A stretch of DNA of 14,414 nucleotides from Rhodothermaceae bacterium (GTDB taxonomy: Bacteria > Bacteroidota > Rhodothermia > Rhodothermales > JAHEMB01), in the NCBI GenBank assembly GCA_024643915.1, contig JAHEMB010000022.1, positions 1-14,414 of the forward strand. The letters are read 5' to 3'. Both the position numbers and the translations under genes were made by a program. Positions 7,735-14,287 of this stretch are shown here, in pieces. How positions within the stretch are numbered: the stretch's first letter is position 1; each line of letters begins with the position of its first letter. The notes beneath the pieces are model-generated. The model was given only the letters and a program-made list of their open reading frames with translations, was not told where the DNA came from and made no database searches.

Positions 7735-9344
7735 GCCAGGACCGGTTGTGCGAGCGGTTGCTGCACCACGGAGGCGCCGAGCCGCTCCAGCAGGTGATCG
7801 CCCACGCGCAGGGCGTTGGCCATGATGGTCAGCGCCGGGTTGACGGCGGCGCTCGACGGGAAGAAGCTGCCGTCCACCACGTAGAGGTTGTCCACCTCGT
7901 GCGCCTTGCAAAAGACGTCCAGGGCGCTGGTGCGCGGGTCGTGCCCGAAGCGGATGGTGCCGTTCTGATGCGCCACGCCCGCCAGTGGGATGCGTTGCCC
8001 GAGGAACAGGTTACGGGCGAAGAGCCCTTCGTGGCATTCGTGCCCGTGGATGTCGCATTTCGTCTGCTGCTGCATCAGGCGCCGCAGCTTTGCGATCAGC
8101 CGCCGGTGCCCTTCTTCGTTGTTGGGGCGGTAGCGCAGGACGATGTTGCCCTCGCGGTCCAGCGTGACGCGGTTGTTGGGGTCGGGCAGGTCCTCCGAGG
8201 TCAGCCAGAAGTCGAGCGAGTGGCGGGCCATGCGGTCGAGCGTCCAGCCCGGTGCAAGGGCCGGGGCGCCCGCCTTGAGCGTCTCGCCGTCGAGCTTGCC
8301 GACGAAAGAGATGTGGCCCATCGGATAGGCCCATTCCTCGGAGCCGAAATAGAAGTCGTTGACGGCGAGGCTCTTCTGGAAGACGGTCGGGTTGGGGCAC
8401 TTCGAGAGCGCCATCATCACCGAGTTGATGTGGCCCATGTAATGCCGCCCTACCACGTCCGAGCCGTTGGCAAGACCGTTCGGGTGCGTCTCGCTGGCCG
8501 ACCGCAGCAGCAACGCCGCCGAGTTGATTGCTCCACAGGCCACCACGACGACGTCGCCGCGGTAGACTTCCGGTGTCCCGTCGCGCTCGACGTGCACCGC
8601 CGTCACGGCATGGCCCGGGGCGTCCGTCTCCAGCCGCGTCACTTTCGCGCCGGTGACAAGCGAGACGTTGGCGTGCTGCAGGGCGGGATCGACGCAGCAG
8701 ACCTGCGCGTCGCTCTTGGCGCCGACGAGGCAGGGATGGCCGTCACACGTTAGGCAGCGAATGCAGGCGCTCGTGCGTGGGTTCTTCTCGTCGAGCATGA
8801 TGCCGAGCGGCACAGGGAAAGGCCGCAGCCCCAGCCGTGCAAAGTCGTCGTGGAGCTGCTGCATACGCGGCTCGTGGGAGACGGGCGGATGGGGATAGGG
8901 CGCGCTGGCCGGCGGCTCGGTCGGGTCGATGCCGCGCTCGCCGTGGACGTGGTAGAGGCGCTCGGCCTCGGTGTAGTAGGGCTCCAGGTCCGCGTACGCA
9001 ATCGGCCAGGCCGGCGAGAGGCCGCCGTGGTGCCGGATCTCTCCGAAGTCCTCCTTGCGCAGGCGGAAGAGGGCGGCGCCGTAGAACTTCGTGTTGCCGC
9101 CCACCCAGTAGTTGGTGTGGGGGTGGAGGGGCTTGCCGGCCTCATCGCGCCAGTGCTCTTTCGTCTGGTACCGGCCCTCAACGTTGACGGCGTGGGTGGA
9201 CCAGTTGGCCTGCTCGCGCGGCACATAGTCGCCGCGTTCGAGGAGGAGGATGCGCTTGCCGGAGGGGGCCAGGCGGTAAGCGAGCGTGCCGCCGCCGGCG
9301 CCGGTGCCGATGATGATGACGTCAAAGGGAGTGTTTTGCGACAT
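7731..9344 (-). CDS. GMC-family FAD-dependent sugar/alcohol oxidoreductase
   Basis: A 537-residue flavoprotein. The FAD-binding Rossmann motif GTGAGGG (13-19) and Glu36 (LLLERGDY) open it, followed by NYWVGGNTKFYGAALFR (78-94), the GMC flavin-proximal block. The C-terminal GMC domain carries His459 (GVAHQNGT) and Asn502 (AAVNPALTIMANALRVGDHL), the usual catalytic His/Asn pair. A cysteine-rich insert, CIRCLTCDGHPC (194-205), gives C-x2-C-x2-C-x4-C, with two further Cys at 216-217. The family oxidises sugars or alcohols and passes electrons to quinones, cytochromes or oxygen. The substrate is not readable; glucose or another aldose fits the neighbouring SDR and lactonases. No Tat or Sec signal is visible. 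The start is the ATG 8 codons before the first beta strand; the ribosome-binding site is weak. It is translationally coupled to the VOC gene (ATGA). Confidence 0.92.
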   Translation of the reverse strand: MSQNTPFDVIIIGTGAGGGTLAYRLAPSGKRILLLERGDYVPREQANWSTHAVNVEGRYQTKEHWRDEAGKPLHPHTNYWVGGNTKFYGAALFRLRKEDFGEIRHHGGLSPAWPIAYADLEPYYTEAERLYHVHGERGIDPTEPPASAPYPHPPVSHEPRMQQLHDDFARLGLRPFPVPLGIMLDEKNPRTSACIRCLTCDGHPCLVGAKSDAQVCCVDPALQHANVSLVTGAKVTRLETDAPGHAVTAVHVERDGTPEVYRGDVVVVACGAINSAALLLRSASETHPNGLANGSDVVGRHYMGHINSVMMALSKCPNPTVFQKSLAVNDFYFGSEEWAYPMGHISFVGKLDGETLKAGAPALAPGWTLDRMARHSLDFWLTSEDLPDPNNRVTLDREGNIVLRYRPNNEEGHRRLIAKLRRLMQQQTKCDIHGHECHEGLFARNLFLGQRIPLAGVAHQNGTIRFGHDPRTSALDVFCKAHEVDNLYVVDGSFFPSSAAVNPALTIMANALRVGDHLLERLGASVVQQPLAQPVLA

Positions 9345-9381
9345 GGCGCTCTCTGCGTAAAGGAGGAGGGGGCAGACGGCG

Positions 9382-9428
9382 GGGCAAAGGGGCCGGGGCG
9401 GCGACGAGCGGCCCCGGCCCCTTTGCCC
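9382..9428 (-). terminator. 18-bp perfect GC-rich hairpin after the DM13 gene
   Basis: The arms 9382-9399 and 9411-9428 are perfectly complementary over 18 bases with an 11-base loop. The hairpin begins 10 bases after the DM13 stop codon in transcription direction. It is followed by a C/T-rich stretch rather than a T-run. It most likely ends or attenuates the DM13 transcript before the GMC gene, or protects its 3' end. Confidence 0.65.
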
Positions 9429-9438
9429 GTTCCTTCCA

Positions 9439-9921
9439 TCACCCCAGCGGGGCGGTGCCGAAGTTGACGCCGAAGCGGCGGCACCAGATGGTCACCGAGC
9501 GGTACTGGCTCAGGTCCAGGTCAGCCGGCAACGTGTAGTTCTGGTCGCCTACGTTGCCCTTGAGGGCGCCGACGTGGAAGAAGCCGGCCTTCGTCACGGT
9601 GTCGTTGTCGCTGGCGTCGGGCGCCTTGCCCAGGTAGACCTGCACGTCCGGGCCGTTGGAGGTCTCGAAGCCGGCGAAGCGCAGCACGGTCGAGCCGTCG
9701 GCGAGGCGGTAGATCGAGGCGGTGCCTTTCGTCTCGTGGGACACGCTGTGGAAGGTGCCTTCAGACAGCTTCATCGGCCCCGTGGCGGTGGCGGCGGTCG
9801 CCTCCGCCGGGAAGGACTCGTTGACGCGCTCGTTGATGAAGGCGCGTTCCGGGCGGAAGAGGAACCAGCTGATGCCTGTCACGAGGACGGCGGCCAGCAG
9901 GATGAGCTTGCGGTTTTTCAT
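9439..9921 (-). CDS. Membrane-anchored DM13-domain protein
   Basis: A 160-residue protein with a short positive N-terminus and a hydrophobic segment (MKNRKLILLAAVLVTGISWF, 1-20) that acts as a signal anchor, placing the rest outside the cytoplasmic membrane. Residues about 50-158 match the DM13 domain: GTFHSVSHETKGTASIYRL, then VLRFAGFETSNGPDVQVYL (79-97), and the terminal SQYRSVTIWCRRFGVNFGTAPL with the single conserved Cys147. DM13 has been proposed to act in redox or electron transfer through this Cys; that is a family hypothesis, not proven here. The ATG at 9921 directly precedes the signal anchor, and longer frames upstream lack it. The gene has its own promoter-like element at 9977-10006 and a strong hairpin after its stop, so it is probably a single-gene transcript. 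Confidence 0.9.
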   Translation of the reverse strand: MKNRKLILLAAVLVTGISWFLFRPERAFINERVNESFPAEATAATATGPMKLSEGTFHSVSHETKGTASIYRLADGSTVLRFAGFETSNGPDVQVYLGKAPDASDNDTVTKAGFFHVGALKGNVGDQNYTLPADLDLSQYRSVTIWCRRFGVNFGTAPLG

Positions 9922-9953
9922 GGGTTTGCGTTTGGGTTGTCTGGGTGATACAC

Positions 9954-9972
9954 GGCCCCAGGATTCGGGGCC
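9954..9972 (-). other. Small stem-loop at the predicted 5' end of the DM13 transcript
   Basis: GGCCCC and GGGGCC arms (9954-9959 and 9967-9972) flank a 7-base loop. The stem begins 5 bases downstream of the predicted -10 block at 9977-9984, close to where transcription would start. It could be a 5' mRNA-stabilising hairpin, or the end signal of the upstream spondin transcript. Confidence 0.4.
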
Positions 9973-9976
9973 ACTC

Positions 9977-10006
9977 ATTGGTCGTTGCCGTGCGCCGATC
10001 CTTACA
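9977..10006 (-). promoter_or_regulatory. ECF-like promoter of the DM13 gene
   Basis: On the - strand TGTAAGG (10006-10000), 15 bases, then CGACCAAT (9984-9977), ending 55 bases before the DM13 ATG. The same two blocks with the same spacing occur before the spondin gene. A TGTAA-type -35 and CG-type -10 about 16 bases apart resemble promoters read by ECF sigma factors. Assignment to a specific sigma factor is not possible from this window. Confidence 0.65.
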
Positions 10007-10012
10007 GGGTCC

Positions 10013-10753
10013 CTACAGCGTCCCTTGCTCCATTGGGGTGATGATGATGCGGAGCACATTGGTCGTTTTCGGATAGGCGAAGCCGTCGCGCACGCGCCGC
10101 ACTTTGTCCTGCTCGGATGCGCCGGTGTTGGGCGCCATCTGGCGCGGGGCCTGGTCCGGCCCGATGCCCGGCTCCTGGTTGACCTCCGTGCCGGCGTCCC
10201 ACAGGAGGAGTTTTGCTGTGAGGTCGCCGCTGAGGGGCTGCCCCTTGTCGAAGAGGGGGAGGCCCTTGTCGTCGGGCGCATAGAAGAGGTCGTTCGACTG
10301 CCCGAACATCGTCACAAAGGACAGCCGGTCCCCCGGTTCGGCCTCGAAGGTGAACGTGAAGACGGCGCCCGGCGTGGCGGGTCCCGGCGCCTCGGCGCCC
10401 ACCGGCGTGTTGAAGAGGCCGCCCGTCTGCACGCCTGGACGGCTCACGAGGGAGGCCAGCAGCACCTCCGGGTTCCCATCTTCGGCCTGTGCCTCCAGGC
10501 CCATGCCCGCGTCTTTCTTGCCGGCTTTGAAGAGCACAGCCTTTTTCGTGTGGACGATGTACAGCCCCGGCGACAGGGCGAAGGGCCAGCGCGTGCCGTC
10601 GGAAGCGAGCTGCCCCCCGGCATCTGCGATGTTTTCGATGCGGACCTCGAAGGTCGTGCGGCTGGACTTCGTATCGGGCCCGGCGCCGGTGGCAACGAGC
10701 AACAGGAGGCCGAGGAGCAGGCCGCTCAAGGCGAAAAGCTTCGTGGTTTTCAT
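10013..10753 (-). CDS. Exported spondin-domain protein
   Basis: A 246-residue protein with a clear signal peptide (MKTTKLFALSGLLLGLLLLVATGAG, hydrophobic about 7-22), so exported. The mature part resembles the bacterial Spondin_N domain: TTFEVRIENIA (33-43), FALSPGLYIVH (58-68), RLSFVTMFGQSNDLFYAPDDKGLPLF (143-168), and LLLWDAGTEVNQEPGIGPDQAPRQ (182-205) with several acidic residues suited to a metal site. The domain is best known from animal F-spondins as an extracellular, probably lipid- or matrix-binding fold; its bacterial role is not established. The ATG at 10753 opens the signal peptide. The gene follows a promoter-like element (10794-10823) shared with the DM13 gene, suggesting common control. 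A longer frame of the same strand (10002-10772) is out of frame and lacks any domain match. Confidence 0.88.
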   Translation of the reverse strand: MKTTKLFALSGLLLGLLLLVATGAGPDTKSSRTTFEVRIENIADAGGQLASDGTRWPFALSPGLYIVHTKKAVLFKAGKKDAGMGLEAQAEDGNPEVLLASLVSRPGVQTGGLFNTPVGAEAPGPATPGAVFTFTFEAEPGDRLSFVTMFGQSNDLFYAPDDKGLPLFDKGQPLSGDLTAKLLLWDAGTEVNQEPGIGPDQAPRQMAPNTGASEQDKVRRVRDGFAYPKTTNVLRIIITPMEQGTL

Positions 10754-10793
10754 GGTCGATCTCGCGCGTCAATGGTGGATATGTTAGACGCTG

Positions 10794-10823
10794 ATTGGTC
10801 GCGCGAATCGACCTGACCTTACA
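10794..10823 (-). promoter_or_regulatory. ECF-like promoter of the spondin-domain gene
   Basis: On the - strand TGTAAGG (10823-10817), 15 bases, then CGACCAAT (10801-10794), ending 40 bases before the spondin ATG. All 15 bases of the two blocks and their spacing match the element before the DM13 gene, and the bases 2-3 positions after the -10 block (AG) match too. The 15-base spacers are unrelated, as expected of a promoter rather than a copied sequence. Confidence 0.68.
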
Positions 10824-10870
10824 TCATGCCTGCTGTTTTTTGCTATCGGGGGAGAAGGAACGCAGCGCGG

Positions 10871-11890
10871 TCAGAAGCCGGCGCCGGTCGTTTTGAGGCG
10901 GAGGCGGTAGAGGGCGGTGTTGGCGGTGATGTAGAGTGTGGCGCCGTCATCGCCCCAGGCTACGTTGGCCGTGGGAACGCCCATCGGGATGCGGCCCAGG
11001 AGGGTGCCGTCCGGGGCGAAGACGTAGAGGCCGCCGGGGCCGGTGGCGAAGAGGTTGCCGGCGCGGTCGAGTTTGAGTCCGTCCGGTAACCCCGGGTTCT
11101 CCGGCCCGACACGGTTCGTGGCCTCGTAAAAGAGGCGACCGTTGGCGAGCGTACCGTCGTCCTGCACGTCGTAGGCCATCCAGATGGCCCGCTCCGGGTC
11201 GGAGTTGGCGATGTAGAGCGTGCGCTGGTCGGGCGAGAACGCCAGGCCGTTCGGCGCACTCAGGTTCTCTTCGAGTAGCGTCAGTGTGCCGGGGGGGGTG
11301 AGGCGATAGACGCCGGTGAAGGCGAGCTCGCGCGCCGGGTCGACGAAAGCCTCGGGCAGGCCGTAGGGCGGGTCGGTGAAGTAGAGGTCGCCGTTCGCAT
11401 GAAAGACGACGTCGTTGGGGCTGTTGAACCGCTTGCCCTGGTAGCGGTCCGCCAGGGTGGTATAGCTGCCGTCGGGCTTGAGACGGGCGATGCGGCGGTC
11501 GCCGTGCTGGGCGAGGACGAGCCGCCCCTCGGCGTCGAACGTCAGGCCGTTGGCGCCGGGCTCGTGCCCCGCGAACGGGGCCTCGCCCGTGTAACCGCTT
11601 GGTCGGAGAAACAGGCTAACGCCTTCGCTCTCCTGCCACCGGTAGACGGCGTTGTGCGGGATGTCTGAAAAGAGCAAGGCGCCCTCTGCCGCATCCCAGA
11701 CCGGCCCTTCGACCCAGGTGAAGCCGTCGGCCAGCTTTTCGAGGCGGGCCTCCTGCGGTACCAGCGCGTCGAAGCGCGGGTCGAGCCGCTCGATGGCGCC
11801 GCCCGGCTGGGCCGAGGCGTCGGGGGCCGGGGACAGCAGGGCAAGGAGCATCCAGGCAGAGATCAACCGCAGGGCCGAGAATTTTTTCAT
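10871..11890 (-). CDS. Exported SMP-30/gluconolactonase-family lactonase
   Basis: A 339-residue beta-propeller lactonase with a signal peptide (MKKFSALRLISAWMLLALL...DASAQ, cleavage near residue 28), so probably periplasmic. It likely hydrolyses glucono-lactone or a similar sugar lactone to the acid. Family metal ligands are visible: Glu61 in WVEGPVW, Asn214 in APNGLAFS and Asp270 in LPDGLKLD. The block DRYQGKRFNSPNDVVF (148-163) followed by YFTDPPYGLPEAF is characteristic of this subgroup. A longer frame to 11926 only adds 12 residues before the signal peptide, so the ATG at 11890 is used. It is a paralogue of the lactonase domain of 12548-14197 and lies two genes downstream of it. A direct repeat at 11922-11940 lies upstream. 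Substrate specificity within SMP-30 is broad (lactones, also phosphotriesters), so gluconolactone is inference from context. Confidence 0.92.
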   Translation of the reverse strand: MKKFSALRLISAWMLLALLSPAPDASAQPGGAIERLDPRFDALVPQEARLEKLADGFTWVEGPVWDAAEGALLFSDIPHNAVYRWQESEGVSLFLRPSGYTGEAPFAGHEPGANGLTFDAEGRLVLAQHGDRRIARLKPDGSYTTLADRYQGKRFNSPNDVVFHANGDLYFTDPPYGLPEAFVDPARELAFTGVYRLTPPGTLTLLEENLSAPNGLAFSPDQRTLYIANSDPERAIWMAYDVQDDGTLANGRLFYEATNRVGPENPGLPDGLKLDRAGNLFATGPGGLYVFAPDGTLLGRIPMGVPTANVAWGDDGATLYITANTALYRLRLKTTGAGF

Positions 11891-11896
11891 CTTCGG

Positions 11897-11956
11897 GGCA
11901 CCGTATAAGATTTCCAGGCTCGACAAGATCTAGACAAGATAAGGACGAGCGGTGCC
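11897..11956 (-). promoter_or_regulatory. Direct repeat within an inverted repeat upstream of the SMP-30 lactonase gene, possible operator
   Basis: GACAAGAT occurs at 11922-11929 and again at 11933-11940, an 11-base period (one helical turn). A 7-base inverted repeat, GGCACCG (11897-11903) and CGGTGCC (11950-11956), flanks the pair. The 76-base gap between the acetyltransferase stop and the lactonase start holds no other signal I can identify, and no convincing promoter hexamers. Confidence 0.35.
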
Positions 11957-11966
11957 ATCGAGACGC

Positions 11967-12551
11967 TCAGGCTGCCACGCTGCGGAGGGCCACCGGGCCG
12001 GCGAGCAGCGGCGCCGTGCGGCAGGGGTGTCCGTTGGCCACGGCCCCTGCCGGCACGTCGTCGAACACCACGCTGCCTGCCCCGACGACGGCCTCGTCGC
12101 CGATGGTGACGCCGGGCAGGATGACCGTGCCCTCGCCGATCCACGCGCCCCGACCGATGCGGACGGGGAAGGTGAGGCGGCGCGGCGCCGGCCCCCGCAA
12201 CGCCGCCACGACGTGGCACGCCGAGTAGATGTGCACGCCGCTGCCGACGTACACGTCCTCGCCCAGCACGACGCCGCCTTCGTCCCGGATCACGCAATCG
12301 GCCTCCAGAAAAGCACCGGCCCCCAGCACGATCCGGTCGCCGAAGTCGCAGTAGAAAGGCGGCTCGATCCAGGCGCCACTTCCGGCGCCGCCCAGCAGTT
12401 CGCGCAGCAGGCTAAAGCGTTCGGTCCAGGCCGTCCCGCTCGTCCGGTTGTATTGCTGAAGGAGGCGGAGCGTGCGGTCGCGCTCGTCCGAGAACCCGGC
12501 CAGCGTCCGTGCTGTTGACGACCATCGCTTGTTGAGAGGGGTCCTTTTCAT
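11967..12551 (-). CDS. Hexapeptide-repeat acetyltransferase, maltose O-acetyltransferase-like
   Basis: A 194-residue left-handed beta-helix acyltransferase that probably transfers acetyl from acetyl-CoA to a sugar. The N-terminal helical part (LLQQYNRTSGTAWTERFSLLRELLGG, 30-55) and IEPPFYCDFGDRIVLGAGAFLEADCVI (62-88) match the Maa/LacA/NodL group. The catalytic His is His113 in IYSACHVV, with the usual Thr of the TAxH motif replaced by Cys. Hexapeptide turns continue to about residue 165 (IGRGAWIGEGTVILPGVTIGDEAVVGAGS). No signal peptide, so cytoplasmic. The ATG at 12551 overlaps the stop of the upstream lactonase by 4 bases (ATGA), so they are co-translated although one product is exported and the other is not. 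An upstream frame extension to 12737 runs through the lactonase gene and is rejected. The sugar acceptor is unknown. Confidence 0.9.
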   Translation of the reverse strand: MKRTPLNKRWSSTARTLAGFSDERDRTLRLLQQYNRTSGTAWTERFSLLRELLGGAGSGAWIEPPFYCDFGDRIVLGAGAFLEADCVIRDEGGVVLGEDVYVGSGVHIYSACHVVAALRGPAPRRLTFPVRIGRGAWIGEGTVILPGVTIGDEAVVGAGSVVFDDVPAGAVANGHPCRTAPLLAGPVALRSVAA

Positions 12552-14197
12552 TGCTCGGTTCCTTTTTGAGAAAGCAGCGCGGGGGCGGGGGCGCCGGGCA
12601 GGCCGAGGCGCATCCGGTAGAGGCCGCTCCGCGCGCAGAGGTAGAGGGTGTGCCCGTCGTCGCCCCACGCCATGTTGTGCGGGTGCTTCGGCGGGATGAG
12701 GGTGCCCAGGTGCCGGCCGTCGGGTGCGAGCACCCACAGGCCACCGGGGCCGGAGACGTACAGGTTGCCCTGCGCGTCTACCTTGACGCCGTCGAGGGCG
12801 TCCTCGCCCGGCGCGTCGGTCATGTCGAAGAAGATCGCGCCGTTCGCGAGGGTGGCGTCCGGCCCGACCTCGTAGCGCATCACCACCTTGTGCTGCTCGT
12901 CCCAGTTGGTTACATAGAGATATTTTTCATCGGGCGAGAAGGCGAGGCCGTTGGGGCCTTTGAGGTCGGTGCTGAGGCGTTTCAGCGTGTCCTGGTAGAG
13001 GGCGTAGACGCCGCTGAACGGCAGCTCCTTGCGCGGGTCGTCGTAGACCTGCGGCAGGCCGAAGGGCGGGTCGGTGAAGAAGAGCGTGCCGTCGGAGCGG
13101 TAGACGAGGTCGTTGGGGCTGTTGAGCCGTTTGCCCTGGTAGCGATCTGCCAGGACGGTGAGGCTGCCGTCCTTCTCCAGGCGCGTCACGCGGCGGTTGC
13201 CGTGCTCGTTGATTGTGAGGCGGCCCTCGCCGTCCAGCGCCAGCCCGTTCGAGCCCGGCTGCCGGTACGCGGCGATATCGGCCCCATCGTAACCGCTCGG
13301 GGTGCGGAAGACGTCGAGCCGCCCGTCCGCGTCATAGCGGTAGATGGTATTCTCGTTGGGGTCGCTGAAGAGCAAGGCGTCTTCGCCGGGATGCCATACC
13401 GGCCCCTCGGTAAAGGTGAAGCCCTCGGCCAGCTTGAACACTTTTGGGTTCGGCCCAACGATGGCGTCTATCGCCGGGTCCAGCCGGATCACCTCCACGT
13501 TGACCTCCTGCGGCGTCGCCAGGGCCACCGGCCCGGCTGCCCCCTGGTAGAATTCCAGTTTCGCCTCGCGCATCCAGATGAAGTTCGTCGGCGGGTTCGA
13601 GATGGGCCCATTCATGCCGAAGACGGCGAGCTGAATGGCCTGGCCCGGCTGGACGTTGCGCCCCACCACGAGGCGGTTCGGCGCGTTCCACCCGGCGACG
13701 ACGGAGCCGCCTCGCTGCCCAAGACCGCGCGCCAACTCACCGTCCACCCACACCTCCGCGTAATCGTCGATCGCCGTCTGAAAAACAACGGTCGCGCCAG
13801 TGGGGTCGAAGACGCCGATGCGGTCGGGGACGGTCAGGCGGAGGCGGTACCAGTTGAAGCTGATCCGCCCGTTCCCCCGGCGCTGCGTGAGGGCCGCCGG
13901 GGCCATCCCCTCCCAGCCCGTGTCGTCGAAGTCGGCGCCGCCCGCGTGGGGTGTGTAATCGTAGGTGCGGACGGGGGTGCCGGTGGGCTGGCCGTCCGGT
14001 CCCGGCCCGGTGAAGTCCACCTCGACGATGCGGGTGTCGCTGTAGCGCCACTGGCCCTGCACCAGCCGCACACCCTCCTCCGTCGCCAGGTCGATGACGG
14101 CTTCCGGCGGCCCTTCCGGCGCTTCCTGGGCGCGCGCCTGGAGCGGGAGGCCCCCTATCAACAAAGTCCCGAAGAAGATCAAGATTCGCTTTTTCAT
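12548..14197 (-). CDS. Exported SMP-30 lactonase fused to an N-terminal galactose-binding-like domain
   Basis: A 549-residue protein with a signal peptide (MKKRILIFFGTLLIGGLPLQARAQ, cleavage near residue 23). Residues about 47-217 form a beta-sandwich with features of GH2-type sugar-binding jelly rolls: ADFDDTGWEGMAP (88-100), SFNWYRLRLTVP (113-124), VVFQTAIDDYAEVWVDGEL (137-155) and a terminal WMREAKLEFY. Residues about 235-535 are an SMP-30 propeller with Glu264 (FTEGPVW), Asn416 (GPNGLAFS) and Asp469 (DALDGVKVD) at the metal-ligand positions and DRYQGKRLNSPNDLVY (351-366). It probably hydrolyses a sugar lactone in the periplasm while the front domain holds glycan or aids folding; the binding role is inference. 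The typical SMP-30 length is about 300 residues, so the N-terminal domain is a real addition. It is followed by the acetyltransferase gene (ATGA overlap). No clear ribosome-binding site or promoter is seen before its ATG. Confidence 0.92.
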   Translation of the reverse strand: MKKRILIFFGTLLIGGLPLQARAQEAPEGPPEAVIDLATEEGVRLVQGQWRYSDTRIVEVDFTGPGPDGQPTGTPVRTYDYTPHAGGADFDDTGWEGMAPAALTQRRGNGRISFNWYRLRLTVPDRIGVFDPTGATVVFQTAIDDYAEVWVDGELARGLGQRGGSVVAGWNAPNRLVVGRNVQPGQAIQLAVFGMNGPISNPPTNFIWMREAKLEFYQGAAGPVALATPQEVNVEVIRLDPAIDAIVGPNPKVFKLAEGFTFTEGPVWHPGEDALLFSDPNENTIYRYDADGRLDVFRTPSGYDGADIAAYRQPGSNGLALDGEGRLTINEHGNRRVTRLEKDGSLTVLADRYQGKRLNSPNDLVYRSDGTLFFTDPPFGLPQVYDDPRKELPFSGVYALYQDTLKRLSTDLKGPNGLAFSPDEKYLYVTNWDEQHKVVMRYEVGPDATLANGAIFFDMTDAPGEDALDGVKVDAQGNLYVSGPGGLWVLAPDGRHLGTLIPPKHPHNMAWGDDGHTLYLCARSGLYRMRLGLPGAPAPALLSQKGTEQ

Positions 14198-14234
14198 CGC
14201 ATCCTCAGGTTATGGCACATGGCGAGCGGAGCCG

Positions 14235-14269
14235 GGGAAGGGCCGGCGGAAAGATCCCACACCCTTCCC
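14235..14269 (-). terminator. 8-bp inverted repeat after the cupin gene, weak terminator candidate
   Basis: GGGAAGGG (14235-14242) pairs with CCCTTCCC (14262-14269) across 19 bases, in the gap between the cupin stop and the lactonase start. The loop is long and no T-run follows, so it may only be a weak structure in a purine-rich stretch. Confidence 0.25.
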
Positions 14270-14287
14270 TCCCCCCCGCCCATACCA

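Noticed and set aside
7735..7911. A 59-residue N-terminal extension of the VOC protein
   Set aside because: It overlaps the GMC coding region, is Arg/Gly-rich, and would bury the signal peptide that starts at the ATG at 7734.
9722..10816. A 364-codon + strand open frame spanning the DM13 and spondin genes
   Set aside because: It covers two genes with signal peptides and known domains plus both promoter elements, and shows no domain of its own.
11903..11925. A sigma-70-like promoter (TTGTCG and TATACG) before the SMP-30 lactonase
   Set aside because: The two boxes are only 13 bases apart, too close for a normal promoter, and match the consensus poorly.
11891..11926. A 12-residue extension of the SMP-30 lactonase
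   Set aside because: It places residues before a standard signal peptide that begins MKKFSALRL at 11890.
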